In this document: piece after piece, positions 44,881 through 53,434 of the stretch | Layout of the letters: each line of letters opens with the position of its first letter | How positions within the stretch are numbered: the stretch's first letter is position 1 | Origin: Jejubacter sp036620675 | Lineage (GTDB): Bacteria > Pseudomonadota > Gammaproteobacteria > Enterobacterales > Enterobacteriaceae | NCBI GenBank assembly: GCA_036620675.1 | Contig: JAZHEE010000001.1 | Strand: one strand, 5' to 3' | Length of the DNA: 64,000 nucleotides | The notes under the pieces: generated by a model | What the model saw: the letters and a program-made list of their open reading frames with translations, nothing else | The model's database searches: none | What the model was told of the DNA's origin: nothing | Translations under genes and position numbers: made by a program

Positions 44881-44929
44881 CGCCATCGCGGGAGGCCTGG
44901 GTTAAAATCGGCTTCCCGTTTCGCTCAAG

Positions 44930-44944
44930 TTAGTATAAAAAGGC
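44930..44944. other. Lambda-type attB core site
   Basis: TTAGTATAAAAAGGC is the complement of GCCTTTTTATACTAA, one base from the 15-bp lambda attachment core GCTTTTTTATACTAA. The flank CTCAAG, CGTTTCG also matches the E. coli attB region, and it lies between ybhB and ybhC as in K-12. No prophage is present. Confidence 0.85.
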
Positions 44945-45040
44945 AGGTTTCTGATAATGAATCCTGCCGCTCATGGGGCTTCGGGCCAAATACTCAGGCA
45001 GGACTGTTATTCGTCATCCGTTATAGCCAAGGAGCAACCC

Positions 45041-46297
45041 TTGAAAACTTTTTCGCTATCCCGCCTGGCCCTGGCACTGGCCGTTGGCGTGACGCTGAGC
45101 GCATGCAGCTCTTCCGGCAGCCGTTCTGACCAGGAAGCGCCAGGCAGCCAGTCGCGCCCCATTCTTTCCGCCGGTGAAGCCAAAAACTTTACCCAGCAGC
45201 GCTACTTCTCTGATATCGCTCCTGATGCAGCCCCCTGGTCCCCGTCGGACATTACTGTCCCCCAGTCGCCTGACTTTGTGGTCGGCCCGGCAAACGGCGA
45301 AGGCGTGACCCATACGACCATTCAGGCTGCGGTCGATGCCGCGATGGCGAAACATTCCAGCCGCCGTCAGTACATCGCCATTCAGCCCGGCGAATACAGC
45401 GGTACCGTCTATATTCCGGCGGGCTCCGACAGCCTGACTCTTTACGGTACCGGCAACAACCCCGGTGATGTGAAGATAGGCATGGCACTGGATTCTGAAG
45501 TGGACGCCAACACCTGGCGACATGCCGTTAACCCCGGCGGCAAATATATGCCCGGTAAACCGGCCTGGTATATGTTTGATAACTGTCAGAACCGCCGTGA
45601 AGGCAATGTCGGCATTATGTGTTCCGCCGTATTCTGGTCCCAGAATAGCGGGCTACAGCTGAAAAACCTGACCATCCAGAACACCCTGGGTGATGCCGTG
45701 GGCGAAGGCGATCACCGGGCAGTGGCGCTGCGCAGCGACGGTGATAAGGTGCAGATCGACCACGTCAATATCCTTGGTCGCCAGAATACCTTGCTGGTCA
45801 CCAACAGCGACCTGAATAACCGGATGATGGATAACCGACTGACCCGCACTCTGGTCACCAACAGCTATATTGAAGGGGATGTCGATATGGTCGCCGGTCG
45901 CGGCGCGGTGGTGTTCGATAACACCGATTTCCGGCTGGTCAACTCCCGTACCCAGAAGCAGGGGTGGGTCTTTGCGCCAGCGACGGCTTCCAATATGTAC
46001 TACGGCTTCCTGGTGGAAAACAGCCGCCTCACCGCCGATGGCGAAGGCGTGGCGCAGCTGGGCCGCGCCTGGGATCTGGGCGGCCACTCCAACGGCCAGG
46101 TGGTTATCCGCAACAGCACCATCAATGCCGGTTTTAACCGCGACCAGCCCTGGGGCGACGCCGCCGAATCCGGCCGCGCCTATGCCGGTAACGTCGGCGA
46201 CGGTAAAGACGACGATGGCAATATCAAACGCGATCTGAACGATCCTGGCTTTAACCGCCTGTGGGAATACCAGAACATCGGTGAAGGTAGCGAGTAA
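45041..46297 (+). CDS. ybhC: Outer membrane lipoprotein YbhC, pectinesterase-family acyl-CoA thioesterase
   Basis: Lipoprotein with the carbohydrate esterase family 8 beta-helix; E. coli YbhC hydrolyses acyl-CoA rather than pectin. I use the TTG at 45041 because AAGGAG is just upstream and it gives the family start KTFSLSRLALALAVGVTLSACSS with a lipobox (LSAC) and 418 residues (427 in E. coli). CE8 landmarks are GPANGEGVTHTTIQAAVDAA, YGTGNNPGDVKI, GRQNTLLV and VDMVAGRGAVVFDNT. It ends at a clear terminator. Confidence 0.92.
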   Translation: MKTFSLSRLALALAVGVTLSACSSSGSRSDQEAPGSQSRPILSAGEAKNFTQQRYFSDIAPDAAPWSPSDITVPQSPDFVVGPANGEGVTHTTIQAAVDAAMAKHSSRRQYIAIQPGEYSGTVYIPAGSDSLTLYGTGNNPGDVKIGMALDSEVDANTWRHAVNPGGKYMPGKPAWYMFDNCQNRREGNVGIMCSAVFWSQNSGLQLKNLTIQNTLGDAVGEGDHRAVALRSDGDKVQIDHVNILGRQNTLLVTNSDLNNRMMDNRLTRTLVTNSYIEGDVDMVAGRGAVVFDNTDFRLVNSRTQKQGWVFAPATASNMYYGFLVENSRLTADGEGVAQLGRAWDLGGHSNGQVVIRNSTINAGFNRDQPWGDAAESGRAYAGNVGDGKDDDGNIKRDLNDPGFNRLWEYQNIGEGSE

Positions 46298-46313
46298 TCG
46301 CTAAAATAGCAGA

Positions 46314-46338
46314 GGCGCCGGATTTGGCGCCTTTTTTT
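46314..46338 (+). terminator. Rho-independent terminator of ybhC
   Basis: GGCGCC, six-base loop, GGCGCC, then seven T. Confidence 0.88.
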
Positions 46339-46345
46339 AGAATAA

Positions 46346-46689
46346 TCAAACATATTTAACGAATATATTTCGAGGCATAGTGAATGAGTAAATAATAAAG
46401 TAGATAAAAGAGCCATAAAAAACAGTGTCATATGAATGTGGGTTAAAATTGACATGCAAGAAACTGCGTGCAAAAGCCTCACCATAGACGAATAGCGCTA
46501 GCTGTATGCCGGCAATAAAAACAACAAACAGCGTGTAAAAAATCAGCATCAATCTGCTTTTCTTTTTTTCTATTATCGCCATAGCTAATTTTCGACCACC
46601 AGGCAGAAAGATAAATACAACTATAAAAAAAAGTGATACCATAACTCAGGCCATATCGGCTGCGATATAACAATATCTTTATACTCCAT
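46346..46689 (-). pseudogene. Small membrane protein, frameshifted in a homopolymer
   Basis: An ATG at 46689 overlaps the stop of the DUF4225 gene (TAATG) and opens a frame MEYKDIVISQPIWPELWYHFF that stops inside a run of eight T on the coding strand (46625-46632). One extra T would join it to the 98-residue frame FIVVFIFLPGGRKLAMAII...MPRNIFVKYV that ends at 46346, giving 114 residues with three hydrophobic segments. So this is one broken gene, or one read by slippage. Its place right after a DUF4225 gene suggests a paired membrane partner; no family is recognised. Confidence 0.6.
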
Positions 46690-47434
46690 TACTGATTATC
46701 TCCAGCTAAAGAATACATTTTCCATCCGGTTAATAAGGTACTGGCCCCATCAACGATAATAGAAACTTTAGGCGCATCCTGCCAGCCACGAATATAATCA
46801 GACTTAATGTTTCTAAATAAACTCCACGACTTTTCCCTAGGCAGCAACACATTACGAAAAGAACCATAACCTGTTAACGCCATATCAACTGTGCCATAAA
46901 CCAGGTCGGCCTCTCTATTACCGTATCCCAGTTGCGCTACCGCATAGCGATAGGCATCTCTTACAGTTCCAGATTTGCTCTTACGATACAGAAGATAATA
47001 ACCACTCTCATATGTATTATTAGCTCCATGAAGCATCATTGGGACACCATATGCCGCACATGCGATACCAGGAGTTGCAACAGCCACCAACAGCCTGACC
47101 ACCAGAAACAAAGCCAGCCTGAGCCAGAGAAAGATTTATAGCTCTTTGTTGCGATTCTTTTTTACAATAAAATAAGCATTGACTCTATCCAGAGTAAGCA
47201 ACGAATCCTGCTCTTTTAAATGCTCTATTTTCATAATGATGAGCTCAACCCCACCTTTATAAGTCAGGCAGTTCATCTCAATATCGCGCTTCACTCTATC
47301 TATCATTCTTTGAATTTCAGAATAAAATCAGAAGACAAATAAAGAAGATGTCTTGATTTTACATCAAGTGCAAGCCTTGTCAGCTCGTTGCTCTTACGTT
47401 CAAACTCATCTTTATCTCTGTTATGTGAATACAT
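46689..47434 (-). pseudogene. DUF4225 domain protein, decayed by frameshifts
   Basis: Pieces of one protein lie in order in different frames: MYSHNRDKDEFERKSNELTR...ILKFKE (to 47303); MIDRVKRDIEMNCLTYKGG...NAYFIVKKNR (47306 to about 47155); a short RAINLSLAQAGFVSGGQAVGG piece; then VATPGIACAAYGVPMMLHGANN, ESGYYLLYRK, GTVRDAYRYAVAQLGYGNREADLVY and FRNIKSDYIRGWQDAPK to 46689. The last part is the DUF4225 domain as I know it. Joined, they give about 248 residues, a normal family length, with about three frameshifts. GGGTGGAG precedes the ATG. The DNA is AT-richer than its neighbours. Confidence 0.6.
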
Positions 47435-47491
47435 TCTCCACCCTGCCGCTGAGAAGCATGGTACGATCCGATGCTCGTACCATGCCATCAC

Positions 47492-48487
47492 TTAAAACGC
47501 GTTAATCGTGACCCACATCGGCCCCTGACCTACCGCATAGCGCCCCTTCTCTTTCAGCAGCCCCTGCTCGCCTTCGATTTCATACACGGCAATATGGTGC
47601 GACTTCTGACCCGCGGCAATCACATATTTGCCGCTGTGATCGATATTAAAGCCGCGCGGCTGGGTTTCGGTGGGCTGATAGCCTGCAACCGACAGCACGC
47701 TGCCGTCTTCCGATACTTTGAATACCGTGATGATACTGGCGGTACGATCGCAGGCGTACAGATGGCGGCCATCCGGCGTAATATGAATGTCCGCCGCCCA
47801 GCGGGTATCGGCGAAATCCGGCGGCATCATATCCAGGCTCTGTACGCACGCGATCTCGCCACGGGGATCGCGTAATTCCCACACATCCACAGTACCATTC
47901 AGTTCGTTTACGCAGTAAGCGTACTGACGGTTAGGGTGGAATGCCATATGGCGCGGCCCGGCGCCTTCCACTGTCATGACTTCGGCAGGCTCCTGGGGCG
48001 CCAGGTAGCCATCATCACTCAGGGTAAACAGGCAGATGCGATCCTGCTTCAGCGCCGGCGCCCACAGGGTGCGGTTATCCGGTGAAATATTGGCGGAATG
48101 GCAGCCGTCCAGACCTTCCACTTTATCGATAACCGGCTGAGGGCGGCCATCTTTCAGGGGCGTGACGCTGACACAGCCCGCATTGTATGAGGCGCAGAAC
48201 AGGAATCGACCTTCATGGTCGGTGGAAAGATGGGTCGGACTACCCGGCAGCAGCGCTTCCCCGGCTTCATTCAGGGTTCCGTCATCCGGCGCAATTCGGT
48301 AAGCGACGACCCGAAACTCCGGACGTACTCCGACATAGAGCCAGCCTTTATCCGGGCTGACCACCATAGGCTGAACCTGCCCCGGCGCATCCACCACCTG
48401 CAGCAGTTTCAGACTGCCGCCCTCCTCCAGGCGCCAGACGTGGATCTGATGGCTTTCAGGGCTGGCGATATAGACAGTTTGTTTCAT
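47492..48487 (-). CDS. pgl: 6-phosphogluconolactonase Pgl (YbhE)
   Basis: Second enzyme of the pentose phosphate pathway. The seven-bladed beta-propeller type, 331 residues as in E. coli. Conserved stretches include QTVYIASPESHQIHVW, QVQPMVVSPDKGWLYVGVRP, GLDGCHSANISPDNRTLW and THISTDHEG-like STDHEGRFL. ATG at 48485-48487 is chosen; an in-frame ATG three codons earlier gives an unconserved MPV. Confidence 0.95.
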   Translation of the reverse strand: MKQTVYIASPESHQIHVWRLEEGGSLKLLQVVDAPGQVQPMVVSPDKGWLYVGVRPEFRVVAYRIAPDDGTLNEAGEALLPGSPTHLSTDHEGRFLFCASYNAGCVSVTPLKDGRPQPVIDKVEGLDGCHSANISPDNRTLWAPALKQDRICLFTLSDDGYLAPQEPAEVMTVEGAGPRHMAFHPNRQYAYCVNELNGTVDVWELRDPRGEIACVQSLDMMPPDFADTRWAADIHITPDGRHLYACDRTASIITVFKVSEDGSVLSVAGYQPTETQPRGFNIDHSGKYVIAAGQKSHHIAVYEIEGEQGLLKEKGRYAVGQGPMWVTINAF

Positions 48488-48724
48488 AACGGGCACCTTC
48501 TACAGGAATTACGCGATAGCAAATCAACAAATTAGCATATCCTGACGCGGGGTGCGCTGCCACAAACGTCGCTATCCTGAATAATTCGCGTTGCGGGTAG
48601 ATATCTCCTGGCGCTTGAAGAATGGCAGATACAGGCCCGTTTTTCCGTCAGTGCGCCATCTAACACAGCGGCGCCAGGGTATGTCATACTGGCGGCTTCT
48701 GGTTACCGAGACTTCAGGACTCCT

Positions 48725-49543
48725 ATGACTTATCGCGTTATTGCGCTCGATCTTGACGGCACCCTACTGACGCCGCAAAAAACCATTCTGCCCGCTTCGC
48801 TGGAAGCGCTGCAACAGGCCCGGGAAGCGGGTTATCAGGTGCTGATCGTCACCGGTCGTCACCACGTCGCCATTCACCCCTTTTACCGGGCGCTGGCGTT
48901 GACCACTCCGGCCATCTGCTGCAACGGCACTTATCTGTACGACTACCCGGCTAAGCGGGTGCTGGCTGCCGATCCACTCAGCGCCAGTCAGGCGCTGGCC
49001 ACCCTGGATCTGCTGGAGTCCCGGCAGATCCACGGCCTGATGTACGTGGACGACGAGATGCTGTATGAAACCCCCACCGGCCACGTGGAGCGCACCCGCA
49101 ACTGGGCGCTGTCGCTGCCGGAAGATCAGCGCCCCACCTTTCGCCAGGTAGATTCGCTGCGCGATGCCGCCCGTTCTGCACGGGCTATCTGGAAATTCGC
49201 CCTGACCGGCGAGAGCATTTCCCGGTTGCAGGAAACCACTGCGCTGCTGGAAGGCGAACTGAACCTTGCCTGCGAATGGTCATGGCACGATCAGGTCGAC
49301 GTCGCTCAGTCAGGCAACAGCAAAGGCAGGCGTCTGGCGCAGTGGGTGGAATCACAGGGAATGACCATGAGCCAGGTGGTGGCCTTCGGGGATAACTATA
49401 ACGATTTGAGTATGCTTGAGCCTGCCGGTATCGGCTTCGCCATGGGCAATGCCGATGACGCCATTAAGGCACGTGCCGATATCACTATCGGCACTAATGA
49501 AGAGAACAGCATCGCTGACGCTATCCGCCGCCACCTGCTGTAA
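48725..49543 (+). CDS. ybhA: HAD-family pyridoxal phosphate phosphatase YbhA
   Basis: Cof-type HAD hydrolase, 272 residues as in E. coli YbhA, which removes phosphate from pyridoxal phosphate and some sugar phosphates. Motif I LDLDGTLL (D9, D11), motif II VTGRHH, motif III lysine SKGRR-like NSKGRR, and motif IV VAFGDNYNDLSML are seen. Its last 23 bases overlap the end of modC on the other strand. Confidence 0.93.
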   Translation: MTYRVIALDLDGTLLTPQKTILPASLEALQQAREAGYQVLIVTGRHHVAIHPFYRALALTTPAICCNGTYLYDYPAKRVLAADPLSASQALATLDLLESRQIHGLMYVDDEMLYETPTGHVERTRNWALSLPEDQRPTFRQVDSLRDAARSARAIWKFALTGESISRLQETTALLEGELNLACEWSWHDQVDVAQSGNSKGRRLAQWVESQGMTMSQVVAFGDNYNDLSMLEPAGIGFAMGNADDAIKARADITIGTNEENSIADAIRRHLL

Positions 49544-50591
49544 TCGAAACGCTCTTGATCTGAGCGTGGAGCCACAGCCCCGGCTGGATATCCAGCTCAT
49601 CTCTGGCCCAGGGGCTGATGCGCGCCCACAGACGGTGGGTGCCAACGCTCAGCATCACCTCTACCTGGCCCTCTTCTTCGTAACACTCCTCCACCCGCGC
49701 CGCCAGCACGTTACGAATGCTGCTGGCTTCCGGATGACGCAGCGCCAGCGATACATCCTGAGCGTTAATACGAATGCGCAACGGGCTGCCCGGCGGCAGA
49801 TCCAGGCGATTTACCCATAGCGGACGATCGCCCAGCGCCAGCGCGGTCATGGCGTAATGCGCATGATGTTCCAGCACCTTCACATTCAGCACGCTGCTCT
49901 GCTGCTCTCTGGGTAGCCAGGGGTGCATCACCGGGCTGCTCCACACCTCTTCCAGCGTACCGAAGGCCCTGACTTCACCGTTATCCAGCACCAGCACCTT
50001 ATCGGCCAGATGCAGAATCTCTTCCAGCGAATGGCTGACATAGAGCATCGGAATATGGATCTCCCGGGCCAGGCGCTGCAAATACGGCAATAGCTCACGC
50101 TTACGCGGAAGATCCAGCGACGCCAGAGGTTCATCCAGCAGCAGCAGTTCCGGCGCCGTCAGCAGCGCACGCCCAATGGCGACCCGCTGTTTCTCGCCGC
50201 CCGACAGCGACCAGGGGAAGCGTTCAAGCAGCGGCCCGATGCCCAACAGCGCCACCAGTTTATCGAACTGTCCGGCCATACTCTTCGCCATGCCATAGCG
50301 CAGATTGCCCCGCACCCGGTAGTGGGGAAACAGCCGGGCGTCCTGAAAAACGTAGCCGATGCGCCGCTTTTCCGGCGCCAGGAAGGTATCGCTATCACTA
50401 TCGCTCAGTACCCGTCCATTCAGCACGATGCGCCCCTGCTGGGGGCGCGTCAGACCGCTGATGGCATTAATAAGCGACGTTTTACCAGCGCCGGACACCC
50501 CGAAAACCGCGGTAATCCCTTCTCCGGGCAGGCTTTCCTTCACCTGTAACCGGTGGCTGCCCAGGGTTTGCACAAAATCGAGTTCCAGCAC
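49521..50591 (-). CDS. modC: Molybdate ABC transporter ATPase ModC
   Basis: Cytoplasmic ATPase of the molybdate importer. Walker A GVSGAGKTS near residue 30, SLSGGEKQRVAIGRALL, LLLDEPLASLD and a C-terminal TOBE domain that binds molybdate (KEQQSSVLNVKVLEHH-like REQQSSVLNVKVLEHHAHYA). GTG at 50589-50591 follows GGGAGG; 356 residues against 352, with a GGGG tail. It starts 3 bases after modB. Confidence 0.95.
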   Translation of the reverse strand: MLELDFVQTLGSHRLQVKESLPGEGITAVFGVSGAGKTSLINAISGLTRPQQGRIVLNGRVLSDSDSDTFLAPEKRRIGYVFQDARLFPHYRVRGNLRYGMAKSMAGQFDKLVALLGIGPLLERFPWSLSGGEKQRVAIGRALLTAPELLLLDEPLASLDLPRKRELLPYLQRLAREIHIPMLYVSHSLEEILHLADKVLVLDNGEVRAFGTLEEVWSSPVMHPWLPREQQSSVLNVKVLEHHAHYAMTALALGDRPLWVNRLDLPPGSPLRIRINAQDVSLALRHPEASSIRNVLAARVEECYEEEGQVEVMLSVGTHRLWARISPWARDELDIQPGLWLHAQIKSVSITAGGGG

Positions 50592-50593
50592 GG

Positions 50594-51283
50594 TTATCCT
50601 CCCATCCGCTGTCGGCTGCGACGCGCCAGCCATTCAGAAACCAGCAGCGAAACCAGCGCCAGCACGATGGAAATCACGCACAGGCGCGCGGCGGCGCCCT
50701 CCCCGCCCGGAGTCTGAATCAGGGTATACATGGCTGAGGGCAAAGTTCGGGTTTCCCCCGGAATATTGGAGACGAAGGTAATGGTGGCGCCGAACTCCCC
50801 CAGCGAGCGGGCGAAGGCCAGCACGGTGCCAACGATAATGCCCGGCAGGGTCAGCGGCAGCGTAATGGTGCAGAATACCCGCCAGCGCCCGGCGCCCAGG
50901 GTGCGCGCCGCCTGTTCAAGACGTATATCCACCCCTTCCAGCGCCAGTCGGATAGCCCGCACCATTAGCGGAAACGACATTACCGCCGCGGCCAGTACGG
51001 CGCCGCGCCAGCTAAAGGCGAAGCTGATGCCGAACCATTGCCAGAGAAAGCTGCCCACCGGGCCATGGCGCCCCATCACCACCAGCAGCAGATAGCCCAC
51101 CACGACCGGCGGCAATACCAGCGGCAGATGAATAATGCCGTCGAGCAGCGCCTTGCCCGGAAAGCGGCAGCGCACCAGAACCCAGGCGAACAGAATCCCG
51201 AACGGGAGGCTGAATAGCACCGCCAGAGAAGAAACTCGCAGGCTTAACAGCAGCGCCTGCCATTCGGGATCGCTTAAAATCAT
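50594..51283 (-). CDS. modB: Molybdate ABC transporter permease ModB
   Basis: Inner-membrane permease, 229 residues as in E. coli, with about five segments. The EAA loop LEQAARTLGAGRWRVFCTITLPLTLPG and GEFGATITFVSNIPGETRT are conserved. ATG at 51281-51283 overlaps the modA stop by one base (TGATG). Confidence 0.95.
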   Translation of the reverse strand: MILSDPEWQALLLSLRVSSLAVLFSLPFGILFAWVLVRCRFPGKALLDGIIHLPLVLPPVVVGYLLLVVMGRHGPVGSFLWQWFGISFAFSWRGAVLAAAVMSFPLMVRAIRLALEGVDIRLEQAARTLGAGRWRVFCTITLPLTLPGIIVGTVLAFARSLGEFGATITFVSNIPGETRTLPSAMYTLIQTPGGEGAAARLCVISIVLALVSLLVSEWLARRSRQRMGG

Positions 51284-52053
51284 CAACGCGTCGTAAATCC
51301 ATAACGTTTAAAGATTGCCGATGCCTCGGGCCCCTTAAGGTATTCGCGAAAGCCCTCAACGCTGGCGTTTTTGTGTCCCTTCACGTCGGCCATGGGGTAC
51401 TCGACCTTTTTATGGCTATCTTCCGGGAAAGTCGCCACCACTTTAACCCCTTTGCTGGCCACCGCATCGGAGCCGTAGACGATACCAAGCGGCGCTTCGC
51501 GGCGTTCCACCAGCGCCAGCGCGCCGCGCACGTCTTCGGCCGGGGCCAGCTTCGGCGCCAGAGTCTTCCAGGCGCCCAGTCTGGTCAGCGCCTCTTTGGC
51601 GTAAATACCCGCCGGTACGTGATCCGGATTACCAGTCGCCAGACGACCGCCATCCAGCAGCTTAATCCAGTCGGTCTTTTCATTCACCGAAAATGACGTC
51701 TGGGGGCTCGCCTTCGGCGCCACCACCACCAGGCTGTTGCCGAGCAGCGTACTACGGGTTGCGGTATCGATAGCGCCTTTGTCTGCCGCATAGCCCATCC
51801 ATTTCTGATCGGCGGAGATGAAGAGATCCGCCGGCGCCCCGGCTTCAATCTGGCGCGCCAGGGTAGAAGAAGAGGCAAAAGAGGCGACAACATCCACCTG
51901 CTTCTCTTTTTTATACTGCGCGGCGATATCCTGCAGGGCGTTAGTCAGCGACGCCGCCGCAAAGACCGTGACTTTTTCAGCGGCCACGCTCTGCCCTGCC
52001 ACGCTGAAAGTTAATGCCGCGCCCAGCGCCAGACGTCCCCATGAAATTGACAT
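51283..52053 (-). CDS. modA: Molybdate-binding periplasmic protein ModA
   Basis: Periplasmic molybdate/tungstate receptor. Signal peptide to about residue 24, then VTVFAAASLTNALQDIA, SFASSSTLARQIEAGAPADLFISAD, PAEDVRGALALVER and GIVYGSDAVASKGVKVVATFPEDSHKKVEYP (in parts), all ligand-site regions of the E. coli protein. ATG at 52051-52053 follows GGAGAAT and gives 256 residues (257 in E. coli). Confidence 0.95.
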   Translation of the reverse strand: MSISWGRLALGAALTFSVAGQSVAAEKVTVFAAASLTNALQDIAAQYKKEKQVDVVASFASSSTLARQIEAGAPADLFISADQKWMGYAADKGAIDTATRSTLLGNSLVVVAPKASPQTSFSVNEKTDWIKLLDGGRLATGNPDHVPAGIYAKEALTRLGAWKTLAPKLAPAEDVRGALALVERREAPLGIVYGSDAVASKGVKVVATFPEDSHKKVEYPMADVKGHKNASVEGFREYLKGPEASAIFKRYGFTTR

Positions 52054-52070
52054 ACTATTCTCCACTGTTT

Positions 52071-52094
52071 CGTTATGTAGGAGTCAATATAACG
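52071..52094. promoter_or_regulatory. ModE operator of modABC
   Basis: CGTTATGTA at one end and ATATAACG at the other of a 24-bp site, matching the E. coli modA operator in all but a few central bases. It sits 18 bases before modA, where ModE-molybdate represses. Confidence 0.9.
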
Positions 52095-52202
52095 ACAGCG
52101 CTATGCTTTTCATAGAGGAGTTATCGGCGCTTTTCATCTTTACTTGAGCAAGAATAAGTTTTGGATGGCAAAACGCCCGGCTGCGCCGGGCGTTGAGGGA
52201 AA

Positions 52203-52358
52203 TCAGGCGTTGTTGCGCTTTGAAGAGCCGTCGCGGTGCCCTACGGCGGAAAGGATGTTAAACACTTCGCCAAGACCGTAGATCAGACCCAGAATGACAG
52301 CCATCACCACGGGCACCATGATAACAGCGAACGCCAGGCTTTTAATCAATTCAAACAT
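52203..52358 (-). CDS. acrZ: AcrB-associated small protein AcrZ
   Basis: A 51-residue single-pass membrane protein (49 in E. coli), LIKSLAFAVIMVPVVMAVIL and GLIYGLGEVFNILSAVG being nearly the K-12 sequence. AcrZ binds the drug pump AcrB in the membrane and changes its substrate range. GGAGG precedes the ATG at 52356-52358. It lies between modA and modE, its conserved place. Confidence 0.94.
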   Translation of the reverse strand: MFELIKSLAFAVIMVPVVMAVILGLIYGLGEVFNILSAVGHRDGSSKRNNA

Positions 52359-52485
52359 GGTTGCCTCCAGCATATCGTGAAGGGCCATTCTAACGGCATT
52401 TAGCGAAAAGGTATTGCCTTTTGTGCGAATTGCCCCACCGCGCGCAATCGGCGACAATGGCCTTTTACCTATCGGGATCGAGGTT

Positions 52486-53277
52486 ATGCAGGCTGAAATT
52501 CTGTTAACGCTGAAACTCCAGCAGCGGCTGTTCGCCGACCCGCGGCGCATTGCGTTGCTCAAGCAGATAGACAACACCGGTTCAATCAGCCAGGGGGCTA
52601 AACTCGCCGGTATCAGCTACAAAAGCGCCTGGGATGCCATTAACGAAATGAATCAGCTTAGCGACGAGCTGCTGGTTGAACGCGCCACCGGCGGGCGCGG
52701 AGGCGGCGGCGCGCTGCTGACCTCCCGCGGAAAGCGCCTGTTGCAGCTGTACGATCTACTGGCCCAGATTCAGCAGAAAGCGTTTGACGCATTGCGTGAC
52801 GACGCCCTGCCGCTGGACAGCCTGCTGGCCGCCATTTCACGTTTTTCACTGCAAACCAGCGCCCGTAACCAGCTGTTCGGCACCGTGCTACACCGCGACC
52901 ATCAACAGGTTCAGCAGCATGTCGCCATTCTGCTGGCCGATGGCAAAACCCGCATCAACGCCGCCGTGACTCACCGCAGCGGCGAACGGCTGGGGCTGGA
53001 AGCGGGCAAAGAGGTGCTGGTGTTGATTAAAGCGCCGTGGATCGACGTCACCCGCCACCCGCAGGAGGCAGCCTCTGCCGATAACTGCCTGACCGGCACC
53101 CTGGCCAGTATGGAACAGGGCCCCCAGCAGACCGAAGCGCTGATCGCCCTGCCCGACGGCCAGACGCTGTGCGCCACCCTGCCCAACGACCGGGTGGCCC
53201 AGGAGCAGCTTCAGGAAGGAGAAGAGGTCACCGCCTTTTTTAACGCCGATAAGGTGATTATCGCCACTCTCTGCTGA
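52486..53277 (+). CDS. modE: Molybdate-responsive regulator ModE
   Basis: Dimeric regulator with an N-terminal winged helix (LLKQIDNTGSISQGAKLAGISYKSAWDAINEMNQL in parts, residues about 20-60), the glycine loop ATGGRGGGGALLT and two C-terminal Mop domains that bind molybdate (SARNQLFGTVL, VLLADGKTR-like ILLADGKTRINAAV). 263 residues; 262 in E. coli. ATG at 52486 fits the family; the longer upstream frame does not. Both sites it should bind, before modA and moaA, are in this window. Confidence 0.95.
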   Translation: MQAEILLTLKLQQRLFADPRRIALLKQIDNTGSISQGAKLAGISYKSAWDAINEMNQLSDELLVERATGGRGGGGALLTSRGKRLLQLYDLLAQIQQKAFDALRDDALPLDSLLAAISRFSLQTSARNQLFGTVLHRDHQQVQQHVAILLADGKTRINAAVTHRSGERLGLEAGKEVLVLIKAPWIDVTRHPQEAASADNCLTGTLASMEQGPQQTEALIALPDGQTLCATLPNDRVAQEQLQEGEEVTAFFNADKVIIATLC

Positions 53278-53434
53278 ATCTCTGCACGCGTATCAGGGAA
53301 GCCCGGCGCGCGCACCGCTTTATACTGGTGCTGGCTTGCCGGGCTGCTAAAAGCGCTATTAATTGGGGGAAGGCTGGGTTCTGCTCTGTGCCAATAGCTG
53401 ACATTACTGAACGTATATTTCATTTTTTCTCTCT

